Positions 6,911 to 13,210 of a stretch of DNA of 13,210 nt are shown here, piece after piece; within the stretch, counting starts at the first letter, position 1; every line of letters begins with the position of its first letter. The stretch is taken from NCBI GenBank assembly GCA_902472315.1, contig CABRNM010000036.1:1-13210 (forward strand), given 5' to 3'. Below the pieces are notes generated by a model, which saw nothing but the letters and a program-made list of their open reading frames with translations, was not told where the DNA came from and did no database searches. The DNA is from an uncultured Collinsella sp. GTDB taxonomy: Bacteria > Actinomycetota > Coriobacteriia > Coriobacteriales > Coriobacteriaceae. Both the position numbers and the translations under genes were made by a program.

Positions 6911-6944
6911 CAGGGCACGGACGCCCCATGACGCCCGTGCCCTG
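6911..6944 (-). terminator. Hairpin between HTH gene and kinase: weak terminator or leader structure
   Basis: Arms 6911-6923 (CAGGGCACGGACG) and 6932-6944 form a 13-base stem with one A-C mismatch and an 8-base loop. On the - strand its tail is GTTATTATGG, too poor in T for a strong terminator. It lies downstream of the HTH gene and covers the GTG 6918 candidate start of the kinase, so it may attenuate read-through or shape kinase translation. Confidence 0.5.
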
Positions 6945-6989
6945 CACGTTCTAAATATCGTGAACGGCGCTTCCGCCGGCAGCCAACCG

Positions 6990-7412
6990 TTAGCTCACCG
7001 TCTCCTCACCAAAGCGATACAGCTCCTCGTTCACCTTTTGCAGGCTGCAGCCGCGATCGATACAGAAAATGATGATGGCGTCACGGCGGTCCTTGCAGTT
7101 GAGGACATTGGCGCCCGCCGCCGTCAAGGCTCGGTTGGTCTCCTTGAGCGTCAGCGCCATGGCAAAGGCAATCTGCAGCACCTTATTGCGGCTCGGATGC
7201 CGCGCACCGGTAAAGATCTGATAGCCAAACGTCTCGTTGAGGTCGGCCATACGCACCACGCGCGAACGCTCCAGCCCCTTTTCTTCCAAAAGCTGTTTCA
7301 GATACTCCGAAAGCGACGGGGCGGTAAAGTCGTGCTCTTTGATATAGCCCTCGATACTCGGGGCATCAAGCAGCTCGTTGAGCAACTCTTCGGTTAGCTT
7401 CTTATCGGGCAT
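6990..7412 (-). CDS. Small helix-turn-helix protein (XRE-like), possible regulator
   Basis: A 140-residue cytosolic protein. The N-terminal ~40 residues are acidic and helical. A helix-turn-helix follows in the segment RVVRMADLNETFGYQIFTG and ARHPSRNKVLQIAFAMAL, the pattern of XRE/Cro-type DNA-binding domains. The last third (RDAIIIFCIDRGCSLQKVNEEL) recurs, from memory, in a family of small actinobacterial and clostridial HTH proteins. ATG 7412 is preceded by GGGGGTGAGG. It lies 46 bases downstream of the FxLYD gene and 86 bases upstream of the kinase, all on one strand. A functional link with the kinase is possible but is inference from proximity. Its target is unknown. Confidence 0.8.
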   Translation of the reverse strand: MPDKKLTEELLNELLDAPSIEGYIKEHDFTAPSLSEYLKQLLEEKGLERSRVVRMADLNETFGYQIFTGARHPSRNKVLQIAFAMALTLKETNRALTAAGANVLNCKDRRDAIIIFCIDRGCSLQKVNEELYRFGEETVS

Positions 7413-7444
7413 ATGGCCTCACCCCCAGCTCGCATAGTAACCAT

Positions 7445-7466
7445 GTTTTTAATTCTAGTTAAAAAC
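7445..7466. repeat. AT-rich inverted repeat at the 3' end of the FxLYD gene
   Basis: GTTTTTAA (7445-7452) and TTAAAAAC (7459-7466) are perfect inverted copies with a 6-base loop. The stop codon of the FxLYD gene is inside one arm. As a hairpin it is weak and lacks a GC stem, so it is a poor terminator at best; it could equally be a protein-binding dyad in front of the HTH gene. Confidence 0.35.
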
Positions 7467-7902
7467 CGCTCACGTCAGAACGTTCCCAGCTGGCAACCTG
7501 GTCGGGAGATACCGTGCTCATCGCTTCGAACTTCCAGGTGCCGCCCGCCTTGAGATGGTTGGTGTTCGCAAGAGCCGTTCCCACCTGATTGCCGTCTGCG
7601 TCATACAGAACATACTCAATCTGAATGTAGCTTTGCTCTTTATCCGTATTATTGGTCAACGTGCCAGTGATCTTATACGCGAACTGATTAGACGTATCCC
7701 CGGCCTCATCCGAAACCGTATAGGGTTCTTGTGCCTCTTTTTGCTCCTCGACTTGCTGGGTCTGTTCGGCAGGCTTTGCTGCTTCACCCGTTGACGAATC
7801 GGACGAGTTACCACCCATAGAGCCTACAACGCCGGCAACAACGAGCACCACGATGACGCCCAAAACGATCTTGCCGATCGGCTTCTTTCCCTCTTTTGCC
7901 AT
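7459..7902 (-). CDS. Membrane-anchored FxLYD domain-containing protein
   Basis: A 147-residue protein predicted to sit outside the cell on one membrane anchor. A short basic start (MAKEGKKPIGK) is followed by a single hydrophobic helix (IVLGVIVVLVVAGVVGSM, about residues 12-29). Then comes a Ser/Glu/Gln-rich spacer (about 30-60) and a beta domain of about 80 residues. The domain has ITGTLTNNTD, the family motif in the form YVLYDADGNQVG, a later TANTNHLKAGG-like strand (ALANTNHLKAGGTWKFEA), and ends in VSGF. There is no lipobox Cys. FxLYD domains occur in many surface proteins of Gram-positive bacteria with no fixed function. ATG 7902 has GGAAGG 7 bases upstream. Its leader contains an inverted repeat that overlaps this ribosome site. 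Confidence 0.85.
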   Translation of the reverse strand: MAKEGKKPIGKIVLGVIVVLVVAGVVGSMGGNSSDSSTGEAAKPAEQTQQVEEQKEAQEPYTVSDEAGDTSNQFAYKITGTLTNNTDKEQSYIQIEYVLYDADGNQVGTALANTNHLKAGGTWKFEAMSTVSPDQVASWERSDVSGF

Positions 7903-7912
7903 TATGCATCCT

Positions 7913-7956
7913 TCCTACGATCCGGCTACCGTGCCGGCACACAGCACATCGTAGGA
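7913..7956 (-). promoter_or_regulatory. Leader inverted repeat overlapping the FxLYD ribosome site
   Basis: TCCTACGAT (7913-7921) and ATCGTAGGA (7948-7956) are perfect 9-base inverted copies. Between them is a second palindrome, GTGCCGGCAC (7931-7940). In - strand RNA the downstream arm ATCGTAGGA runs into the Shine-Dalgarno sequence AGGAAGG, so folding could hide it. It could alternatively be a DNA operator. Confidence 0.45.
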
Positions 7957-7973
7957 GGCAGCGAGCTCAAATT

Positions 7974-7992
7974 CATTAGCTGGGAGCTAATG
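7974..7992. promoter_or_regulatory. Perfect dyad CATTAGCT-GGG-AGCTAATG between divergent genes
   Basis: An 8-base perfect inverted repeat with a 3-base centre, in the 222-base gap between the FxLYD gene (-) and the reductase operon (+). Its size and symmetry suit a dimeric repressor or activator. No cognate regulator is adjacent except the HTH gene at 6990-7412. Confidence 0.45.
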
Positions 7993-8060
7993 TCGCAGCA
8001 CAGCTTGCCATCTGGCACTCATTGAGTCTTTTTTCCTTCACCGAACTCACTCCTTTGTTG

Positions 8061-8088
8061 TTGACTATTAAACATTTAGACGTAAACT
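8061..8088 (+). promoter_or_regulatory. Promoter of the reductase-AcnX operon
   Basis: TTGACT (8061-8066) and TAAACT (8083-8088) are separated by 16 bases in an AT-rich stretch. Transcription would start near 8095, just before the AAAGGAA ribosome site at 8113. Confidence 0.55.
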
Positions 8089-8112
8089 GCTTTGTTACCT
8101 TGTCAACATCTG

Positions 8113-8119
8113 AAAGGAA
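8113..8119 (+). promoter_or_regulatory. Ribosome binding site pointing to a TTG start at 8125
   Basis: AAAGGAA stands 5 bases before TTG 8125, which is in frame with the reductase. The family-typical ATG at 8209 has only a weak GGA upstream. The site therefore favours the longer product, or else serves a short leader. Confidence 0.5.
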
Positions 8120-8124
8120 CCTCA

Positions 8125-10446
8125 TTGGGAAAAGACGTACTGGTGCAGCAACTCGTCGACTCATTCGACAGCTGGCCCGCCAAAAATTCCGGTTGCGGAT
8201 CGTCCCGCATGACACAAGAGCTCTATCCTTTTGACAAGCTCTTCTCTCCCATCAAAATTAACAAGCTCACCGTCAAAAACCGCATTGTCATGGCACCGAT
8301 GGGCAATATCGACATGTGCGAGGAAACTGGTCGTCCCAGCGACATGATGCTGCAGTACTTTTTCGCCCGCGCCAAAGGCGGCTGCGGCCTCATCACAACA
8401 GGACTCGTACCGGTAAGCCACGGCATCGATACCACGGTCACCGAGCTGGACAAGCTCACCTATTTCCCGCGCATCGATCGAAGCCGAACCGTTATGGCAG
8501 GCTGGCGCGACCTTGCCCAAGGTGTCCATGCCTTCGGATCGCGCATTTTTGTCCAGCTTACGGCCGGACTCGGCCGCGTGGGCAACCCGCAATGCCTCAT
8601 CACGCAAAAAAAGTTTCCGGTCTCGGCGAGTTTCTTGCCTAACTACTACATCCCCGCCATTCCATGCATGCGCCTCTCGGATCAAAAGCTGCGCCGTATC
8701 GTAAACAATATCGGCCAAGCGGCGGCCGATGCTCATGCCATGGGCATCGATGGCGTCTATTTGCACGGGCACGAGGGTTATCTTATCGAGCAGCTCGGAA
8801 ACCCCGCCTTTAACCATCGCAAGCTCGGACGTTATGCCGATTGGCGTCAATTTGGCCTCGATATGATCAAAGAAATCCGTCGCCGCGTTGGGCCCGACTA
8901 CCCCATCATGTACCGCATCGACCTTTCGCTTGCACTCGAGGAAACCTATGACGAGCATGTCATGAATTCGACCTATCTGGGACGCATGCGCGGCGGCCGC
9001 ACAGTCGAACAGACCCTGGGTTATATGGAAGAGCTCGTGGCGGCGGGAGTAGACATCTTTGACGTCGACCTTGGTTGCTATGACAACTGGTGGATGCCCC
9101 ACCCGCCTGCGAGCATGCCCGCAGGCTGCTTCGTTCCCGTAGCGCGCGCCGTTCGGGAGCGCTTTGCCGCCGACAATATCCGCTCCAATGCCGGCCTTCC
9201 CATACCCGTTGTCGCGGTGGGTAAGTTGGGCTACCCCGACATTGCCGAACGCGCCCTTCGCAATGGCGACGCCGATATGATCATGCTCGGACGCCCGCTG
9301 CTTGCGGATCCCGAGTGGCCCAACAAGGCGTACGCCGGTCGCGTGGCAGATATTCGCCCCTGCATCGGATGCCAGGAAGGATGCCTCAACGAGTTTGTCG
9401 AAGGGGGCCATCCGCAGTGTGCCGTCAATCCACGCTGCAGCTTTGAATACCTCATGCCCCAGACACCCGCTCCCGCCATAGAACCCAAACGCATAGCGGT
9501 GATAGGAGCCGGACCCGCCGGGATGGTCTGTGCGCTAATCGCCGCGCGTCGTGGCCACGACGTAAAGCTCATCGACGCCGAAGATGAACTTGGAGGAAAA
9601 CTCCTCTCCGCCAGCACCGCCCGGATCAAGTTCGACCTCGATAATTACCGCTCCTATCTTGTTCGACAGGTGCGCGAGCAGACAGAAAAACCCAACGGGA
9701 ACCTGACACTCGAGCTTGGACGGGCAGCACGCGCCGAAGATCTTGCAAAAGCAGGCTTCGACGCAATCGTGTGTGCAACAGGCACTTCTAATGCGATACC
9801 GCCCATCCCCGGCCTTACGGAGCTTGCAGCATCGGGCCATGCCGTGCAGGCAACGCAGCTACTGCGCCAACCCGCGCTGCTTGGCAACGCCAAAACCGTC
9901 GCCATCATTGGCGGAGGGGCCGTGGGCTGCGAGGTTGCCCAATGGCTCACCGTCGAACACGGCATACCACAGGTCAGCGTAATTGAAATGCTGCCTCACA
10001 TGATGCAGGGCGCCTGCACGGCAAATCGCGGCCACCTACTCCATACGCTCAGGGGACGCAATGTGCGGCTCCTCAATATGACACGCGTCGAGCGCGCGGA
10101 AGTCGGCGGCAAACGCGAGTCTGGAGCCCCATCGAGGTGTGCGCGTCTCCACTTGAGTCGCAACTGCCACAAAAACGTTCCCGACCCCTACGTCTCGTGG
10201 TCACCGGTCTTGCCCGAGAACGTCGAAAACCCGCTTGCACCCAAAATCGGCAACGACTGGAAGTCACTCGAGCTAACCTGCGACTTGGTAATCATTGCCT
10301 GCGGCGGACACCCCGACGACGCGCTGTTCTACAAACTGCAGCAGACGCACGCCGCTGACGAGCTGCATAACATCGGCGATGGGTTTGCGCTCGGCCGTGT
10401 GCTCGAAGCGGTCCGTGCGGCATACCGACTCGGCACCAATATCTAA
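8125..10446 (+). CDS. FAD/FMN/[4Fe-4S] NAD(P)H-dependent enoate reductase (2,4-dienoyl-CoA reductase / Old Yellow Enzyme family)
   Basis: Multidomain flavoprotein predicted to reduce an activated C=C bond with NAD(P)H. Numbering from TTG 8125 (773 residues): residues 29-400 are an FMN-binding barrel starting YPFDKLFSPIKINKLTVKNR and containing RIVMAPMG. The active-site segment HGHEGYL (His214, His216, Tyr219) matches FadH-type GSEGYL. The iron-sulfur motif C-x2-C-x3-C-x11-C begins at Cys413 (CIGCQEGC...C). An FAD-binding fold follows (VIGAGPAG at 459-466, then ELGGKLL), an NAD(P) fold (GGGAVG, ~596) and the FAD-contacting end NIGDGFALGRVLEA. A ~45-residue stretch (~660-710, containing DPYVSWSPVLPENVENP) is longer than in FadH; it may mark a subfamily. 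Start alternatives: TTG 8125 has the good ribosome site, ATG 8209 fits the family and gives 745 residues. First gene of the AcnX operon. Relatives include BaiCD/BaiH and cinnamate reductase; the substrate is unknown. Confidence 0.9.
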   Translation: MGKDVLVQQLVDSFDSWPAKNSGCGSSRMTQELYPFDKLFSPIKINKLTVKNRIVMAPMGNIDMCEETGRPSDMMLQYFFARAKGGCGLITTGLVPVSHGIDTTVTELDKLTYFPRIDRSRTVMAGWRDLAQGVHAFGSRIFVQLTAGLGRVGNPQCLITQKKFPVSASFLPNYYIPAIPCMRLSDQKLRRIVNNIGQAAADAHAMGIDGVYLHGHEGYLIEQLGNPAFNHRKLGRYADWRQFGLDMIKEIRRRVGPDYPIMYRIDLSLALEETYDEHVMNSTYLGRMRGGRTVEQTLGYMEELVAAGVDIFDVDLGCYDNWWMPHPPASMPAGCFVPVARAVRERFAADNIRSNAGLPIPVVAVGKLGYPDIAERALRNGDADMIMLGRPLLADPEWPNKAYAGRVADIRPCIGCQEGCLNEFVEGGHPQCAVNPRCSFEYLMPQTPAPAIEPKRIAVIGAGPAGMVCALIAARRGHDVKLIDAEDELGGKLLSASTARIKFDLDNYRSYLVRQVREQTEKPNGNLTLELGRAARAEDLAKAGFDAIVCATGTSNAIPPIPGLTELAASGHAVQATQLLRQPALLGNAKTVAIIGGGAVGCEVAQWLTVEHGIPQVSVIEMLPHMMQGACTANRGHLLHTLRGRNVRLLNMTRVERAEVGGKRESGAPSRCARLHLSRNCHKNVPDPYVSWSPVLPENVENPLAPKIGNDWKSLELTCDLVIIACGGHPDDALFYKLQQTHAADELHNIGDGFALGRVLEAVRAAYRLGTNI

Positions 10447-10467
10447 CACGAAAGGATGGGCTCACAG

Positions 10468-11745
10468 ATGAACCTGACCTCCCAACAACAAGCCCTGCTC
10501 GACGGCGCCAAGGGCCCCGCCATGGCCAAAGTGGTCAAGACCCTCGTTATGTACGGCGAATGCTTTGGCGCCGAGCATATGGTTCCCGTGACCGGCGCAA
10601 ACGGTCATCTTGTCACAAGTTTTGGCCTCTCCATGCTCGGTCCAGTCTATGACCTTATGGATGAGCTGCTGAAAGACGGCGCCCTGTCCGGTCAGTCATT
10701 CTCGGTCGACCCGAGGCCCCTCGACCCCGCCGTCCCGGCCAACCCGCTGCAAAAGCTGCTGTTCAAGATAATGTATTCCAAACAAGACGATTATGAGGCA
10801 CAGCTGCGCAGCATGGGTCTATTGGACAACGATGCTTTCACCTGCACCTGCTACCAGCCCGAGGTTGGCAATCGACCTCGGCGTGGCGACATCCTAAGCT
10901 GGGCAGAAAGCAGCGCCGTGGTCTTTGCCAACTCCGTGCTGGGCGCTCGCTGCAATCGCAACTCCGGCATCATCGAGATGTTCGGCTCAATTGCCGGCTT
11001 TGTCCCGGAATTCGGCCTGCTCACCGATGAGGGCCGCAAGGCGACCTGGATCATCGAAGTCGACTGTAAGCGCAAGCCCGAAGCGCAAGTGCTTGGCAGC
11101 GCCATTGGCATGAAGGTGATGGAAGACGTCCCTTACATTAAAGGCCTCGACCGCTGGCTTGGCCGCGAACTCACACCCGGCACGCAGGACTACCTTAAGG
11201 ACATGGGCGCCGCCAGCGCATCGAACGGCGCTGTCGGGCTCTACCACGTGGACGGCATCACGCCCGAGGCCGTCGAACAAGGCGAACACCTCATAGCACC
11301 AGACGCCCAAATCTATCGCATTGACGACGCCGAGCTGGAACGCATCCGCTCGAGCTACCCCGTTATGTGGAAGAACCCGGGCGCGCGCCCCAAGCTTGCC
11401 TTCATCGGCTGCCCCCACCTCTCGTCTGCACAACTCGCCCATTGGGCAGACGCCATCTGCGATGGGCTGAGCGCCTCCGGCAAGTGCCGCGTGCAAGTAC
11501 CCACCGTACTGACCGCCGCCCCATCCGTGGCAGACGCCTTCCGCAAGACTGCGGCATACAGACGCCTCTCGACTACCGGTGCCGTCGTCTCGAGCATCTG
11601 CCCGCTTATGTACACCAACAACCCGCTGTGCGGCAGCATGCCCATCATCACCAACTCCAACAAGTTGCGTACGTACTCGGCATCGCGCTACTACACCGAC
11701 GACGAGGTGCTCGCCTACGTCACCACCGGAAAACCAATCAAATAG
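10468..11745 (+). CDS. Aconitase X (AcnX, DUF521) catalytic large subunit
   Basis: Predicted iron-sulfur dehydratase large subunit, 425 residues. Known AcnX-family activities are cis-3-hydroxy-L-proline dehydratase in bacteria and phosphomevalonate dehydratase in archaea. The opening MNLTSQQQALLDGAKGPAM is the family's usual one. Conserved blocks follow: VMYGECFGAEHMVPV, TCTCYQPEVGNRP (Cys126, Cys128), WAESSAVVFANSVLGARCNRN (Cys162; I recall Thr here in many relatives) and, near the C-terminus, SSICPLMYTNNP (Cys378) and TNSNKLRTYSA. Cysteines in these blocks are the likely cluster ligands. ATG 10468 is preferred: AAAGG ends at 10455, directly against the ATG at 10456, but 12 bases before 10468. 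It follows the reductase by 21 bases and precedes the small subunit by 14, so the three are one transcript. Because it stands next to an ene-reductase and no proline-metabolism genes are in view, the substrate is open. Confidence 0.9.
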   Translation: MNLTSQQQALLDGAKGPAMAKVVKTLVMYGECFGAEHMVPVTGANGHLVTSFGLSMLGPVYDLMDELLKDGALSGQSFSVDPRPLDPAVPANPLQKLLFKIMYSKQDDYEAQLRSMGLLDNDAFTCTCYQPEVGNRPRRGDILSWAESSAVVFANSVLGARCNRNSGIIEMFGSIAGFVPEFGLLTDEGRKATWIIEVDCKRKPEAQVLGSAIGMKVMEDVPYIKGLDRWLGRELTPGTQDYLKDMGAASASNGAVGLYHVDGITPEAVEQGEHLIAPDAQIYRIDDAELERIRSSYPVMWKNPGARPKLAFIGCPHLSSAQLAHWADAICDGLSASGKCRVQVPTVLTAAPSVADAFRKTAAYRRLSTTGAVVSSICPLMYTNNPLCGSMPIITNSNKLRTYSASRYYTDDEVLAYVTTGKPIK

Positions 11746-11759
11746 GAAGGCGACTCCTC

Positions 11760-12203
11760 ATGGAAAAAATCTTTCACGGCCGCGTCGTTGTCCCCGGAAC
11801 TGCCCACGCCAAGGCACTTGTCTCTCACGGAGGACTCAACACACTCGCATCGTTTCAGAAGGCACTGATGTTTGGCGACAAAAAGGCCACGTGTTCCGAC
11901 CAAAACAATCCCGACTTGTACGGCAAACCTTTGGCGGGATGTGCCTTGTGTCTTCCGCAGACTATCGGCTCCACCACAGGCGGCATGGTGCTCTTCTGCG
12001 CCACCAAAATGGGGCGCCAACCCGCATGCCTGCTGTTTTCCAAACCCATTGACAGCCTTGCCGCCGCTGGCGCGATCCTCTCGGGTGTATGGACCGCCAC
12101 CCCCATGCCCACCATTGACAACCTGGGCGATGAGTTTCTCGATGCTGTGTCGACGGGAGACGCCATCACCGTGACCGAAGACGGCACGGTCATCGTCGGC
12201 TAA
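11760..12203 (+). CDS. Aconitase X swivel-domain small subunit (DUF126)
   Basis: A 147-residue partner of the large subunit; in AcnX enzymes of this type the swivelling domain is a separate chain that closes over the active site. Family features: FHGRVVVPGTAHAKALVS at the start, SFQKALMFGDKKATC, the ligand-binding loop LPQTIGSTTGGMVL (Gly70-Ser71-Thr72), then QPACLLFSKPIDSLAAAGAIL and a final TGDAITVTEDGTVIVG strand. The TTGG form of the loop differs from the more usual GSSSS and may reflect a different substrate. ATG 11760 is preceded by AGGAAGG 9 bases upstream, overlapping the large-subunit stop codon. A longer frame extends upstream, but it overlaps the large subunit in another frame and has no ribosome site. 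Confidence 0.9.
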   Translation: MEKIFHGRVVVPGTAHAKALVSHGGLNTLASFQKALMFGDKKATCSDQNNPDLYGKPLAGCALCLPQTIGSTTGGMVLFCATKMGRQPACLLFSKPIDSLAAAGAILSGVWTATPMPTIDNLGDEFLDAVSTGDAITVTEDGTVIVG

Positions 12204-12313
12204 GGCTATCCGACCCGCCGCCCGCAGATGAACAACGTGTTTCGCCATTTCCCACGCGCGGTGCGGGCGATAATCTTGACGTATTCGATATACAACACGA
12301 AAGGAGTCCCACC
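12204..12313 (+). other. Intergenic gap between AcnX small subunit and M20 hydrolase
   Basis: A 110-base gap, longer than the others in this operon. It contains an 8-base inverted repeat, CGCCCGCA (12219-12226) and TGCGGGCG (12262-12269), with a 35-base loop and no T-tail. An AT-rich stretch follows with TTGACG (12276-12281) and TATACA (12289-12294), wrongly spaced for one promoter. The ribosome site AAGGAG is at 12301-12306. An internal promoter is possible but not convincing. Confidence 0.4.
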
Positions 12314-13210
12314 ATGGGAGCATCGGTATCGGTCGCACAGGGCGCGCCTCTTGATGCAGGCACCTACAAGGCAGACGAGGCAGCCGTCGAGCGCTTTTGC
12401 GAATTGCTGCGCATCCCCACCGTTTCGCGTGAGAACATCGCCGAGCGCGACGATGAGCCCTTCAGCCAGTGGATTCCCACGCTTCAGCGACTTTACCCGC
12501 ATTTCTTTAAAATCGCCGAGCTCACACGCGTCGACGACTTTGGCATGCTCCTGCGTTGGCCTGGCGCCGATTCCGCCTTGGACCCCATCGTCATGATGGC
12601 GCATCAGGACGTCGTGCCCGTCGAGGGCCAAGACTGGAAGCACGATCCCTTTGGAGCCGAGATCTTCGACGGCGAGATCTGGGCCCGCGGATCACTCGAC
12701 ACCAAGTGCATCGCCTCGGCTTTCTTCGAGGCCGCCGAGCATTTGATTGCCCAGGGCTTCGTTCCCCCGCGCGATGTCTGGTTCTTCTCGAGCGATGGCG
12801 AGGAAATCGCCGCACCTACTGCAACCCATGCAGTGCAGTGGCTTCGCGAGCATAACATCCATCCCTACATGGTGCTCGATGAGGGTGGCGCCGTGGCAAC
12901 CGACGCCCCGCTCGGCGTCACCGAACCCGTTGCCATGGTAGGCGTGTCCGAGAAGGGCCACGTCGACCTTACCGTCACGGCGCGCGCCGACGGCGGCCAT
13001 GCCTCTACGCCTGCGGCAAACGATGCCTGCCGTCTTCTCTGCCGTGTATGCGAGACTATCTCGGCCAACCCCGGCAAGCCGCAGCTCACGCCCGCCGTCG
13101 AGGCCACACTGACCGAGTTGGGTGCCCGTAGCAGCGCGACGTATCAGGCAATCTTTGGCAACCTGTGGCTCACGCGCCCCGCGGTTACCAAGATCATGGC
13201 CGCCAGATCG
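12314..13210 (+). CDS. M20-family metallopeptidase / N-acyl-amino-acid hydrolase (3' end outside window)
   Basis: Partial gene, 299 codons visible. Predicted cytosolic two-zinc hydrolase of the M20/M28 fold, of the carboxypeptidase CPS1/PM20D1-like or dipeptidase type. Metal and catalytic elements are in order: MAHQDVVPVEG (His97, Asp99), WARGSLDTKC (bridging Asp129), SSDGEEIAAP (catalytic Glu163 and Glu164), LDEGG (Asp189-Glu190) and GGHASTP (around His229), where the lid domain begins. ATG 12314 has AAGGAG 7 bases upstream. It is the fourth gene on this strand, 110 bases after the AcnX small subunit. It could release the substrate of the upstream enzymes from a peptide or N-acyl conjugate, or it may be an unrelated peptidase. 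No signal peptide is seen. Confidence 0.9.
   Translation, partial: MGASVSVAQGAPLDAGTYKADEAAVERFCELLRIPTVSRENIAERDDEPFSQWIPTLQRLYPHFFKIAELTRVDDFGMLLRWPGADSALDPIVMMAHQDVVPVEGQDWKHDPFGAEIFDGEIWARGSLDTKCIASAFFEAAEHLIAQGFVPPRDVWFFSSDGEEIAAPTATHAVQWLREHNIHPYMVLDEGGAVATDAPLGVTEPVAMVGVSEKGHVDLTVTARADGGHASTPAANDACRLLCRVCETISANPGKPQLTPAVEATLTELGARSSATYQAIFGNLWLTRPAVTKIMAARS

Noticed and set aside
6965..6978. Short GC hairpin CGGCG-CTTC-CGCCG after the HTH gene
   Set aside because: Only 5 base pairs and no T-run; by chance such stems are common in GC-rich DNA.
8002..8036. Palindromes TGCCATCTGGCA and ACTCATTGAGT followed by a T-run, looking like a + strand terminator
   Set aside because: The stems are short and separate, and there is no + strand gene upstream for it to end; a small RNA here is possible but unsupported.
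8161..9411. Open frame on the - strand opposite the reductase
   Set aside because: Antisense to the conserved FMN barrel and iron-sulfur motif; no recognisable protein.
11367..11759. Upstream extension of the AcnX small-subunit frame into the large-subunit gene
   Set aside because: It overlaps conserved large-subunit sequence in another frame; the family start and ribosome site are at 11760.
12228..12596. Small + strand frame beginning in the gap before the M20 gene
   Set aside because: It has no ribosome site, overlaps the M20 gene in another frame and encodes nothing recognisable.
1..13210. tRNA, rRNA, CRISPR array, insertion sequence or prophage
   Set aside because: No regularly spaced repeats, tRNA-like cloverleafs, transposase or phage proteins were seen on either strand by reading.

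Overview
The window is GC-rich, with a strong preference for G or C at third codon positions, good Shine-Dalgarno sites and short intergenic gaps. Gene content and protein style fit an anaerobic gut actinobacterium of the Coriobacteriia, most likely a Collinsella-type organism. This is inference from protein character; no rRNA or other marker gene is present.

Region 1 (1-1803, + strand) is the end of an ECF-type vitamin/metal uptake operon: the second half of a fused double ATPase (EcfA) and the transmembrane coupling protein EcfT, overlapping by 8 bases. A hairpin terminator and a REP-like dyad separate it from the next, convergent operon.

Region 2 (1928-5463) is a cell-wall block. On the - strand, an ATP-grasp ligase resembling D-aspartate ligase is followed by a PLP-independent aspartate/glutamate racemase. 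Together they could make D-Asp and attach it to the peptidoglycan stem peptide as a cross-bridge. Divergent from them on the + strand is a secreted coiled-coil peptidoglycan hydrolase. The 314-base gap between them is AT-rich and holds clustered AGTTGAAC/GTTCAACT dyads resembling MerR/SoxR-type operators.

Region 3 (5503-7902, - strand) holds, in transcription order, a membrane-anchored FxLYD-domain protein, a small HTH regulator, and a serine/threonine protein kinase with three C-terminal membrane segments. Hairpins lie in the leaders of the first and third genes.

Region 4 (8061-13210, + strand, running off the end) is the most interesting part. A good promoter leads into an enoate/2,4-dienoyl-CoA reductase-type flavoprotein (FMN barrel, [4Fe-4S] motif, FAD/NAD(P) domains). 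It is followed by both subunits of an aconitase X (AcnX) dehydratase and an M20-family metallohydrolase. The set reads as hydrolyse, dehydrate, then reduce the new double bond. I know of no characterised pathway with this composition, so it is the best candidate here for an undescribed catabolic or reductive system.
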